7,213 nucleotides of DNA, taken from positions 1-7,213 of the forward strand of contig SYDD01000282.1 of assembly GCA_005786775.1 (NCBI GenBank), in the 5' to 3' direction. Below, one piece after another: positions 1 through 6,315 of the stretch (within the stretch, counting starts at the first letter, position 1; each line of letters opens with the position of its first letter). Origin of the DNA: Opitutaceae bacterium. Its GTDB lineage: Bacteria > Verrucomicrobiota > Verrucomicrobiia > Opitutales > Opitutaceae. The position numbers were made by a program, and so were the translations under genes. The notes under the pieces are model-generated. The model worked only from the letters and a program-made list of their open reading frames with translations. It did not search any database and was not told where the DNA came from.

Positions 1-300
1 CCGGATCACCTCGGCGTCGCCGGGCGGGAGCCGCGGCCGGGCGACCGGCGGGACCGGCGCAACCTGACGATCAAGCTGAGCCGGGACGGCGGCGCGTCTT
101 GGCCGGTCGCCCGCGTGCTCGAGCCTGGACCCAGCGCCTACAGCGACCTGGCGGTGCTGCCCGACGGCACCCTGCTCTGCCTCTATGAGAGTGGTCGGCC
201 GGGCGCGTTGCGTCCGGGCTCCCGGCGGGAGGATTGGCCCTATGCGCGGCTCACCTTGGCGCGCTTCAATCGAACCTGGCTGGAGTCGGGTCCCCCGTGA
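1..300 (+). CDS. Sialidase (exo-alpha-sialidase, GH33-like), C-terminal part only
   Basis: This is the 3' end of a gene that starts left of the window; 99 codons are visible in frame 1, ending in TGA at 298-300. The family hydrolyses terminal sialic acids from glycans, usually as a secreted or periplasmic six-bladed beta-propeller. Visible residues 27-34 (SRDGGASW) fit the Asp-box S-x-D-x-G-x-x-W of sialidases. It is followed by AYSDLAVLPDGTLLCLYE (residues 46-63), the strongly conserved block near the sialidase C-terminus. The Tyr of that YSDL motif (residue 47) should be the catalytic nucleophile by family knowledge. The arginines just before NLTIKLS (residues 16-20) may include one of the substrate-binding triad. 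The tail WPYARLTLARFNRTWL is also typical of the family. The catalytic Glu and the N-terminal signal are outside the window, so localisation and activity cannot be judged. It converges on the minus-strand cassette with a 15-bp gap. Confidence 0.85.
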   Translation, partial: PDHLGVAGREPRPGDRRDRRNLTIKLSRDGGASWPVARVLEPGPSAYSDLAVLPDGTLLCLYESGRPGALRPGSRREDWPYARLTLARFNRTWLESGPP

Positions 301-321
301 GGGTCAGCCGGGTGCTCACGG
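295..321. terminator. Inverted repeat between convergent genes, possible bidirectional terminator
   Basis: CCGTGAG (295-301) is the exact reverse complement of CTCACGG (315-321), giving a 7-bp stem with a 13-nt loop. The arms contain the stop codons of both flanking genes: TGA at 298-300 on plus, and TGA read from 316-318 on minus. Its position at the end of two convergent genes fits a shared terminator. There is no T-run on either side, so it is not a classical intrinsic terminator. It may only be an mRNA 3'-end stabilising hairpin. Confidence 0.35.
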
Positions 322-849
322 CGCGTGCTCGACGTCGTCCTCGGTCCACATCCGCCGGTCCGGACCCGCGCTGCGGACGGTGGTGCGGCGCCGGGACTCC
401 GAGTGGAAGAAATACGGCGTGCCCCAGCGGTCGCACAGCTCCCCGTCCGCGTTGAGGGCGGGGTGGCCGCGGGGAATTAGCACCAGCCGGAGGCGGTTTG
501 CGCCGGCCAGCGCCGCCGTGATCTCCGCGTTGGAGCCCGTGGGGTTACCCTCCGCCGGAAAGCTAGTGCGAAACGCCTCGAGCACCGCCTGCACGATCCG
601 GAGATCGGCGGTGATGTCGCTATTGGGCGCGTGTAGGGCCCGGAGCCCCTCGAAACCCTCGGTGACGGCCGGGACACCGGGGCTATCCGGCAGGGCTTGA
701 GCGGGCGAGGCGACGGTTGGAGAAGCGGGGGCGGACGCAGCCCCGGGGGGGGCGGTTGATTCCAGCCTTCCCGGCCGCGGCCGGCCCCACTGCCAGAGGT
801 AAAGGGCGACCAGGAGCCCGGCGAGGACCAGCAGCAGGCGCCAGAACAT
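316..849 (-). CDS. Small membrane-anchored protein with pseudopilin (GspG)-like C-terminal tail
   Basis: The protein has 177 residues. An N-terminal hydrophobic segment (about residues 2-20, preceded by only one charge, R4) looks like an uncleaved anchor. Next comes an Ala/Pro/Ser-rich linker (about 26-62), then a folded part from about 75 to 173. The folded part contains NPTGSNAEITAALAG (102-116) and CDRWGTPYFFH (139-149), and ends in RSAGPDRRMWTEDD (159-172). The WGTPY block followed by a GPD/TEDD acidic stretch resembles the C-terminal calcium-loop region of type II secretion major pseudopilins. There is no prepilin peptidase site of the G-FTLIE type, so it should not be a processed pilin. 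The ATG at 847-849 was chosen because it opens directly on the anchor. A longer in-frame start at 966 would add 39 Arg/Ser-rich residues that overlap the upstream DUF1501 gene. It lies 10 bp after that gene as the last member of the cassette. No Shine-Dalgarno sequence is visible. Its function is unknown; it may act as an envelope-tethered partner of the DUF1800/DUF1501 pair. Confidence 0.8.
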   Translation of the reverse strand: MFWRLLLVLAGLLVALYLWQWGRPRPGRLESTAPPGAASAPASPTVASPAQALPDSPGVPAVTEGFEGLRALHAPNSDITADLRIVQAVLEAFRTSFPAEGNPTGSNAEITAALAGANRLRLVLIPRGHPALNADGELCDRWGTPYFFHSESRRRTTVRSAGPDRRMWTEDDVEHAP

Positions 850-859
850 CGCGGCGGGT

Positions 860-2299
860 TCAGGCGAGGAAGCCGAGGTTCGGCTTCGCGAAGCGGCCGA
901 TGTTCGGCAGGACCACCGGGAGATCCGTCGCGCTGACGCCGAACCAGGAGGCGAGGGTGGCCGCATACTCGTCCACGCTGGTGGTCGGGATCCAGCGGCC
1001 GAGGCCCGTGTCGTCCGGCCCGTTGACGGTCAGCACCGGCATTTTACCGTAGAGGTCACCGCCCCGCACGGCGCCACCGACCACGAGGTGGTGGCTGCCC
1101 CAGCCGTGGTCGGAGCCGTCCCCGTTCGAGCGGAAGGTGCGGCCGAAGTCGGACGCCGTGAAGAGGGTCACCTGGTTCTCGATCCCGAGCTCGATCGTGG
1201 AACGATGGAAGGCTTCGACGGCCTTGCTGACCTGGTCGAGGAGGCCGGCGTGGGCTCCGGTGGTGGGCGCGGCGTTTGCCAGCTGGGAGGCGTGTGTGTC
1301 CCAGCCGCCGAGCTGGACGAAGAAAACCTGGCGCTTGAGCCCAAGCGCGGGGGAAGCCGCGATGAGCCGGGCGGCCATCCGGAGCTGGTTGCCGACGGTC
1401 GTGCTTGGAAACGCGGTCGTGACCGCGGGGGAAGCGGAAAGGATCGAGTTGAGCAGGTCGGCGCTGACGATCGCGTCGCCGGTGGCGCCGCCGAAGGCGG
1501 CCTCAAGCAGGGAGGCTTGGTTCAGCGCGAAGAGGTCCTTTTGGGCGCGGAAACGGATTCCGTCCAGCGTTGTGACTCCGGAGGTGCTGCCCGCGAGCGT
1601 GGTGGCGCCACCGGTGCCGACCGCGTACTGGGCGACGCGGTTGCCGACCTGGAAGGTGTTCTTCCCGGCGAGGCTGATCGACATCGAGATGCGGTCGCTG
1701 GAGTTGAACGCGCTGAGGAGGTCGGCGACGCGGCCGCCCCAGCCGGTCTGGGTGGGCTTGTCGGGCACGCTATGCTGCCACTGCACCTGCTGGTCGCTGT
1801 GGGAAAACAGCTGGGGCGGGAGGGGGATGCTGCGCGCGTTGTACTGGGCCTTGGTCGTGGGGTAGACGAGGGTGCCCACGTTGGCGACGAGGGCGGCCTT
1901 GCTCTCACCGAAGAGCCGGTGCACCTCGGCAAAGGAGGGGTGCAGGGCCCAGTCGCGCCCATCGCTGGTCCGGGGGCGCAGGCCGAGCAGTCCGGTCTGG
2001 GGTAGGGCGAGGTTCGTGCGGGCGGCCGCGTAGGCCGCGTACCCGGAGCCGGTGGGGACGATCAGGTTGTTCGCGTCATTGCCCCCGTTGAGGAAGAGGC
2101 AGACCAGGGCCTTGTAGTCCGGGGCGATGGCGGCCGCACGGGGCGGGGTCTGGGCGACGCCGTTCGCCGGCGAGGCCGCGGCGGCCATCAGGCGCAGGCT
2201 GCCGAGTGTGGACAACAGTCCGGTGGCGCCGACGGCGGAGCAGCAGGCGCTGCCGAGGAACTCGCGACGGGAAACTTCGGGGGCGGTTTTCTTGCGCAT
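860..2299 (-). CDS. DUF1501 family protein with twin-arginine signal
   Basis: The protein has 479 residues, a usual length for the family. The N-terminus carries a Tat motif, SRREFL (residues 10-15), followed by a hydrophobic stretch to about 40, so folded export across the inner membrane is expected. Family blocks are clear: ALVCLFLNGGNDANNLIVP (64-82), VQLGGWDTH (328-336), SDFGRT (383-388), and DHGWGSHH followed by GGAVRGG (397-414). The Asp/His residues D75, D334, H336, D397 and H398 are candidate metal ligands. DUF1501 is placed in the alkaline phosphatase/sulfatase superfamily by Pfam clan, as I recall it; no enzymatic reaction is established. Tat export would agree with a cofactor or metal acquired in the cytoplasm (inference). 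The gene starts 8 bp after the DUF1800 stop, so translational coupling is likely, and no Shine-Dalgarno sequence is seen. The next gene follows after 10 bp. The C-terminus (NIGRF..NLGFL) is intact and typical. Confidence 0.93.
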   Translation of the reverse strand: MRKKTAPEVSRREFLGSACCSAVGATGLLSTLGSLRLMAAAASPANGVAQTPPRAAAIAPDYKALVCLFLNGGNDANNLIVPTGSGYAAYAAARTNLALPQTGLLGLRPRTSDGRDWALHPSFAEVHRLFGESKAALVANVGTLVYPTTKAQYNARSIPLPPQLFSHSDQQVQWQHSVPDKPTQTGWGGRVADLLSAFNSSDRISMSISLAGKNTFQVGNRVAQYAVGTGGATTLAGSTSGVTTLDGIRFRAQKDLFALNQASLLEAAFGGATGDAIVSADLLNSILSASPAVTTAFPSTTVGNQLRMAARLIAASPALGLKRQVFFVQLGGWDTHASQLANAAPTTGAHAGLLDQVSKAVEAFHRSTIELGIENQVTLFTASDFGRTFRSNGDGSDHGWGSHHLVVGGAVRGGDLYGKMPVLTVNGPDDTGLGRWIPTTSVDEYAATLASWFGVSATDLPVVLPNIGRFAKPNLGFLA

Positions 2300-2307
2300 G
2301 GTCGGGG

Positions 2308-5300
2308 CTATTTCTGGATCGCGGCGGAGGGAGACGTGAGCGTGAGCAGCAACGCGGTGCGCACCCGGTCGAGAGCCGACGTGCTGGTGGGCAGGGCGGT
2401 CAGGGCGGCGCGAATGCGGGCCTGCGCATCCGCGCCGAGGGAACCCGCCGCGAACACGAGATTGAAGTGGCTCACCAGCGCCGCCGGGTCATTTACCAGG
2501 GTGAGCTCGTGGTTGAGATCAAGGGTCAGCGTGTAGGGGGCGGCCGGCGTCGGCACCCCGTTGGTGGTCGGCAAGGTGGCCGTCACGAAGGTGCGGAGGA
2601 AGTTCGGCACGCTGATCGCGAAGTTGTCGTCGGTGATCTCGAACTCCGGTACCACCAGCCCGGCAGCCGCGAGCGGCCCGGGCAGCACGTAGTCGGAGTG
2701 GTAGAAGTTGAAGACGGTCGGGGAACGGAGCGGCGCTTGGGCCAAGTTCCCTTGGACGCCGTCGAGCCTGGTCCCTGAATAGGCGCTGGGCGCCATGTTG
2801 ATTTGCGCCGCCGTCGCCGGCCGGGGCGTCGCACTGGTGATGGGCTGACCGTCCACGGTGACGCGGAAGCCCACATAACGGCCGCTGCTCGAAGAGGCCT
2901 TGAGGCCGCGGAGGATGCCGGTCAGGCGCAGGACGGGCTCCTTGAGCTTGCCGAAGCTGGGGGTGGCGGCCACCTCGGGGGAACGCGCCTCGTGGTCGGT
3001 GAGGATCGCGCGCACCACCGCACCTAGGTTGCCCCGCACCCCGGCGCCGTCATCCGCGAAGCGTTGCGCCACGCGGTAGACGTAGGCCGGGCTCGGGTTG
3101 CTGGTGACGAGGCGCTGGATGAGCAGCTTGGAGATGAAGGGGGCGGTGTTGGGGTGGTGGAACAGGGCGTCGAGGGCGAGTTGCAGGTCCTTCGCCCCGC
3201 CCTGGCCGGCCGCGATCGGCGTCCCCAGCACGGGGGCGAGGTTCTTCGGACCGTCCTCGTGGAAGGCGGGGAAGAGCTGGAGCGCATTGAAGTAGTTGGC
3301 GCTGGCGGTCCGGAACGCGCTGGCGCTGGTCGAGGGGTAGGCCCAGCCGGTGAAGACCTTCGCCAGCTCGGTGATGGTCGTCTGGTTGTACGTCGGGATC
3401 GGGAGGCCGTCGTCGCCCAACTGCAGCGTGCCGTCCGGCTGGAGCCGGACGAGGCCGATGGTGAAGAGCTGCATGATCTCGCGCGCGTAGTTCTCGTCGG
3501 GCGTGGTCAGCGCGGCGCCGGAGGCATCAAAGGTCGCCTTGGCGTTGCGGAGGGAGCTGAGGTACTCCGCCATCATCGGGTTCAGGGTCACCCGCTCGAG
3601 GAGCGTGCGGAAATTGCCGAAGGCCTCCTGGCCGAGGATGTCGTAATAGGCCGCGAGCGGCTCGGCCCGGCTGTCGTCGCCGAGGGCCACGTCCGAGACG
3701 ACGAGGATCTGGCTCAGCGCGAAGGCGACGCGTTGGCGCAGCTGGTCGGGGGCGGTGAGCGCGAGTTTCCACCAGGCCGACTGGCGGTTGGGCGGGTGGA
3801 TGGCGTTCCAATTGGTGAAGCTGCCCGAGCCACCGAAGGTGCGGCGGTCATCCACGATCGCGGTGCGGTGCGAGCTGAAGGGCAGGGCCATCTGCGCGTC
3901 GAGCCAGGCGTTGATGTTCCCGCCGGTGAGGACGTCGATCTCCGCCCGCGTGGGCCCGAAGGTCGTCTGGGTCAGGAAGCGGGCCGCCTCGGTCGCCGAC
4001 AGACCGGTGAGCCGCGCGGCGGGCGCCGCGGCGGGGGCCACGAAGGCCCGCGAGCCGGCTCCGGCGATGAAGCTGCCCTTCAGCTCCCCGCCCGGGTACT
4101 TGGCGGAGTCGATCCGCACCGCGATCTGGCCGCTGCGCAGGGCCGCCTGCAGTTCCGCCGTGGAGTAGGGCGCCACGGGCGCGAAGGTCCAGAGGGCGCC
4201 GCTCACCTGGCCGACCGGCAGCGCGATCACGTAATCCTCGTTGGCACCAAGGGTCAGGTGCGCGGTGGTCTGGGCGGAGCTCAGGTTGGCGAAGGAGAGG
4301 TTCACCGCGGCAACGGTGCCCGATGAGCTCAGCAGGATCGTCGCGGTGCCATACCCGGTGGACCCGCCGCTGGCGGCCGTCGTCGGCCGCACCGTAGCGA
4401 TATAGAGGGTGGCGGCGCTGTCGCCGATGGTGACCGTCGCCGAGCGCGCGGTCCCGAGCAGGTAGTTCGGTCCCGGCGCCACGGTCACGACCACGGTGTC
4501 GGTACCCTCCGATTGGATGTCCGGGTTAGGGATGACCGGGAGCTGCACCGTCGAGCTGCCCGCCGGGAAGGCGAGAGTGCCGGAGAGGCGGCCGTAGTCG
4601 GCCCCGTTGACCGCGGACCCTCCGACCGAGTAGCGGAAGGTGAGGGGACTCAGGTTGCCGCCGGTGCGGGTGAAGGTGAACTCGCCGGGTCGGAGGCCGG
4701 ATTCGTCGGCGGAGGCGCGGCTGGCGACAACGGTGATCGTCGGCGGATCGACCGGGGTCAGGTCGTAGACCTCGACGATGGCAAGGCCGGAGCCGGCGTT
4801 GCCGCCCACCTGGATGCCGTAGTTGCCCGGGCCGAGGTCGACCATCACCGCGGCGTCATTGGAGCCCGCGGGAAAGGCGAAGGCGCCGGCGACGCTGAAG
4901 GCGGCCAAGAGGAGACCGGCGTCGGCGGCCTGCGGGTTGGCTGGCACGCTCCAGTTGTCGTTGCTGGCGAGCACGCGGCCGGTGGCGTCGGTCAGGCGGA
5001 GGGTGGGGTCGGGCAGCGTTCCGGTGAGGCCGAAGGCGCCCAGGGCCGGACCGGCATTCCGGACCAGCAGCCGGCGGGTGCCCGCCCCGGGGGCGACGAC
5101 AAAGCCGATGATCGGGCTCGTGTTCGCGCTGACCTGCAGCCGGGTCGAGAGGTTGACCAGCTTGGCGCCCGTTTCACCGATCTGGTAAACCTCGACGAGG
5201 GTCTCGCCGATTGCGGCGGTGGCGTTCGCAACCTGCGCGGTGTAGCTGCCCGGGCGGAGAGTCGTCACCAGCGCGGAATCCCGGCCGCCCGCGGCCAGGG

Positions 5301-5661
5301 GGAACGCCCCCACCTGCGCGAAAGTGGCCGCGAGTGCCGCCTGGCCGGCGGCCGGCGCACCCCAGTCGTCGTTCGTCGCGACGGTTTTGCCCTCAGCGTC
5401 AAAGACCGTGAGGACGGGATTGGCGATGGCGCCGGTCACTCCGAACGCGGAGAGGGTGGGCCCCACCGCGCGGATGAGGACCTGCCGCGGCTCGCCGGGT
5501 CCCACGACGAAGCCGGCGGTTAGGATATTGGCCCCGGCGCCGGTTTGGGCGCGCGTGGAAAGGTTGATCAGCCGGGCCTCCTGAGCGGATGCGAGGGGCG
5601 CGAGGCCAAGAGCGAGCGCGGCGAGCGGAAGTAGACGGCGGAGGAAGGTGTGTCCGATCAT
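2308..5661 (-). CDS. Secreted multidomain DUF1800 protein with tandem modules, Calx-beta and CHRD domains
   Basis: The protein has 1117 residues, roughly twice a plain DUF1800 protein. A Sec signal peptide covers about 1-26 (RR, a Leu/Ala core, then ASA before Q27). Two homologous modules follow, about 28-160 and 166-300. Residues about 307-413 look like a Calx-beta domain (GADY at 353-356, SGTLAFPAGSSTVQLPV at 360-376, an acidic turn at D381/E385), which in other proteins binds calcium. Residues about 416-533 look like a CHRD domain (TAHLTLG at 466-472, YPGGELKGSF at 522-531). The DUF1800 domain fills about 551-1115. Its blocks include ARFLTQTTFGPTRAEID (559-575), DQLRQRVAFALSQILVVSD (639-657), NYAREIMQLFTIGL (724-737), AKVFTGWAY (767-775), KLKEPVLRLTG (905-915) and RSPTVFNFYHSDYVLPG (979-995). 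The biochemical role of DUF1800 is unknown. No membrane anchor or sorting signal is visible at the C-terminus, so it is probably periplasmic, surface-attached or secreted. It is the first gene of the cassette, behind a probable promoter, and its leader lacks a Shine-Dalgarno sequence. Confidence 0.94.
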   Translation of the reverse strand: MIGHTFLRRLLPLAALALGLAPLASAQEARLINLSTRAQTGAGANILTAGFVVGPGEPRQVLIRAVGPTLSAFGVTGAIANPVLTVFDAEGKTVATNDDWGAPAAGQAALAATFAQVGAFPLAAGGRDSALVTTLRPGSYTAQVANATAAIGETLVEVYQIGETGAKLVNLSTRLQVSANTSPIIGFVVAPGAGTRRLLVRNAGPALGAFGLTGTLPDPTLRLTDATGRVLASNDNWSVPANPQAADAGLLLAAFSVAGAFAFPAGSNDAAVMVDLGPGNYGIQVGGNAGSGLAIVEVYDLTPVDPPTITVVASRASADESGLRPGEFTFTRTGGNLSPLTFRYSVGGSAVNGADYGRLSGTLAFPAGSSTVQLPVIPNPDIQSEGTDTVVVTVAPGPNYLLGTARSATVTIGDSAATLYIATVRPTTAASGGSTGYGTATILLSSSGTVAAVNLSFANLSSAQTTAHLTLGANEDYVIALPVGQVSGALWTFAPVAPYSTAELQAALRSGQIAVRIDSAKYPGGELKGSFIAGAGSRAFVAPAAAPAARLTGLSATEAARFLTQTTFGPTRAEIDVLTGGNINAWLDAQMALPFSSHRTAIVDDRRTFGGSGSFTNWNAIHPPNRQSAWWKLALTAPDQLRQRVAFALSQILVVSDVALGDDSRAEPLAAYYDILGQEAFGNFRTLLERVTLNPMMAEYLSSLRNAKATFDASGAALTTPDENYAREIMQLFTIGLVRLQPDGTLQLGDDGLPIPTYNQTTITELAKVFTGWAYPSTSASAFRTASANYFNALQLFPAFHEDGPKNLAPVLGTPIAAGQGGAKDLQLALDALFHHPNTAPFISKLLIQRLVTSNPSPAYVYRVAQRFADDGAGVRGNLGAVVRAILTDHEARSPEVAATPSFGKLKEPVLRLTGILRGLKASSSSGRYVGFRVTVDGQPITSATPRPATAAQINMAPSAYSGTRLDGVQGNLAQAPLRSPTVFNFYHSDYVLPGPLAAAGLVVPEFEITDDNFAISVPNFLRTFVTATLPTTNGVPTPAAPYTLTLDLNHELTLVNDPAALVSHFNLVFAAGSLGADAQARIRAALTALPTSTSALDRVRTALLLTLTSPSAAIQK
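4762..5580 (-). repeat. Two tandem protein modules of about 130 residues inside the DUF1800 gene
   Basis: Copy 1 (5182-5580, residues 28-160) and copy 2 (4762-5166, residues 166-300) align along their full length. Matching blocks are RLINLSTR with KLVNLSTR, AGFVVGPG with IGFVVAPG, VLIRAVGPTLSAFGVTG with LLVRNAGPALGAFGLTG, TNDDW with SNDNW, and LVEVYQI with IVEVYDL. They are linked by about 5 residues (GETGA). The pattern suggests beta-sandwich modules similar in style to pre-peptidase C-terminal domains. I recall such modules as common in large secreted proteins of Opitutus-like bacteria, but I cannot give them a reliable Pfam name. The copies have diverged at the DNA level, so this is an old duplication. 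Confidence 0.85.
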
Positions 5662-5683
5662 GGGGAGAGAGCGGAAGGCTGGG

Positions 5684-5746
5684 TGGGCAGGGCCGGAACC
5701 GGCCCCGGCGGCGGCGGATTCGCAATACGATGGCGTTCCCTGCCCA
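5684..5746. repeat. 9-bp inverted repeat spanning the DUF1800 promoter and leader
   Basis: TGGGCAGGG (5684-5692) and CCCTGCCCA (5738-5746) are perfect reverse complements with 45 bp between them. The right arm falls in the -35/-10 spacer of the proposed promoter. The left arm falls in the transcribed leader and shares its last three bases with the palindrome at 5690-5705. It could be a pair of operator half-sites or alternative RNA pairings. In GC-rich DNA a chance match is possible. Confidence 0.3.
5690..5705 (-). promoter_or_regulatory. GC-rich palindrome in the DUF1800 leader
   Basis: GGGCCGG (5690-5696), AA, then CCGGCCC (5699-5705) form 7-bp arms around a 2-bp centre. In the mRNA read leftward this could fold as a 6-bp stem with a GUUC loop, 29-44 nt before the DUF1800 start codon. 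No T-run follows, so it is unlikely to be an intrinsic terminator for lptE. A leader hairpin or a dimeric protein site are the alternatives. Confidence 0.4.
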
Positions 5747-5755
5747 GAGGGTCAA
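5727..5755 (-). promoter_or_regulatory. Possible sigma-70-type promoter for the DUF1800-DUF1501 cassette
   Basis: On the minus strand, TTGACC (5750-5755) matches five of six bases of the -35 consensus. After a 17-bp spacer comes CATCGT (5727-5732), which matches only three of six -10 positions but keeps the important A2 and T6. Transcription would begin near 5720, leaving a leader of about 60 nt before the start codon at 5661. The 115-bp gap between lptE and the cassette, against 8-29 bp elsewhere, supports a separate promoter here. Confidence 0.4.
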
Positions 5756-5776
5756 TCGCGGGCGCTACGACCCCGG

Positions 5777-6286
5777 CTACCAAGTTTCCACGAGGTCGCT
5801 GGTGATCCTGGCCGCCAAAGCCTCGGTGAGCAGGGCGAGGGCCTGGTACTCGGCCTGAAGTTGGCCGCTGTCGGTGAACACCTCCCGGCGCACGCTGATT
5901 CGGCGGTCCATCCAGATGGCGCGGCCCGTGCGGGGGTCCCGGAGCGTGCAGGCGGCGGTGAGCGTCACGTTGAACTTGCGGGCAAGGCCGGTGTCGTCGG
6001 CGCGGGCGGCGGCGATCTCTCGGCGGTAGTCGACGAGCGTGACGGTCAGGGCCGCCTCGGCGCCGGAGTCGGGCCGCAGCTCGACGCGAGCGTCGCGCAG
6101 CACTGCCTCGCGCAGGCGGGTGGAGAGCAGGGCGGGGGCCTGCGGGAGGGCGAGCCGGGAGTCCACGGGGGCGATGTGGACCGAGCGGAAGGTCGGTTCC
6201 GATCCGGTGCCGAGACGGTAGTGGGCACAGCCGCCGAGCAGGGAGGCCAGCGTCAAGCAGGCGAGAAGTGGGAGGGGGCGTCGCAT
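5777..6286 (-). CDS. lptE: LptE-like outer-membrane lipoprotein (LPS assembly)
   Basis: The protein has 169 residues, the usual LptE size. Residues 1-20 form a lipoprotein signal (RR, hydrophobic core, lipobox LGGC with Cys20). Ala at +2 of the mature form is compatible with outer-membrane sorting. The body follows the LptE pattern: HYRLGTGSEPTFRSVHIAPV (22-41), STRLREAVLRD (55-65), a strand region LTVTLVDYRRE (80-90), and a C-terminal helix AEYQALALLTEALAARI (145-161). LptE is the lipoprotein plug of the LptD barrel that delivers LPS to the outer leaflet. The match is to the family pattern as I recall it, and LptE is a divergent family. Placement directly behind bamD supports an envelope-assembly role. 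The start at 6284-6286 is the one that gives a proper lipobox spacing. No Shine-Dalgarno sequence precedes it; the 29-bp gap from bamD is occupied by palindromes. Confidence 0.75.
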   Translation of the reverse strand: MRRPLPLLACLTLASLLGGCAHYRLGTGSEPTFRSVHIAPVDSRLALPQAPALLSTRLREAVLRDARVELRPDSGAEAALTVTLVDYRREIAAARADDTGLARKFNVTLTAACTLRDPRTGRAIWMDRRISVRREVFTDSGQLQAEYQALALLTEALAARITSDLVETW

Positions 6287-6301
6287 CGCGGGCCCGGGCT
6301 G

Positions 6302-6315
6302 CCGGACGAGTCCGG
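6302..6315 (-). promoter_or_regulatory. Palindrome directly after the bamD stop codon
   Basis: CCGGAC (6302-6307), GA, GTCCGG (6310-6315) abuts the bamD stop (6316-6318). In RNA it could form a 5-bp stem with a CUCG loop. Together with a GCCCGGGC palindrome (6292-6299) it fills most of the 29-bp bamD-lptE gap. With no T-run it is more likely a processing or coupling element, or chance GC symmetry, than a terminator. Confidence 0.3.

Noticed and set aside
185..700. A plus-strand open frame of 171 codons running from the sialidase end into the small anchored gene
   Set aside because: It is in a different frame from the sialidase and antisense to the GspG-like gene. Its product is Arg/Ser-rich with no motif.
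850..966. A longer start (ATG at 966) for the small anchored protein
   Set aside because: The extra 39 residues are Arg/Ser/Pro-rich, overlap the end of DUF1501, and would bury the N-terminal hydrophobic anchor. The ATG at 849 opens directly on the anchor.
2240..2270. Double Cys (residues 19-20) in the DUF1501 signal, considered as a lipobox
   Set aside because: The residues before it (GSA) do not fit the L-[AS]-[GA]-C pattern and the Cys sits only a few residues after the twin arginines, inside the hydrophobic core.
3064..4326. A long plus-strand open frame of about 420 codons opposite the DUF1800 gene, with similar ones at 1088-2005 and 4513-5523
   Set aside because: Their products are monotonous Gly/Arg/Glu/Val/Ala-rich sequences with no domain or motif. 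They lie fully antisense to a clearly conserved coding frame. GC-rich codon bias routinely leaves such antisense frames open.
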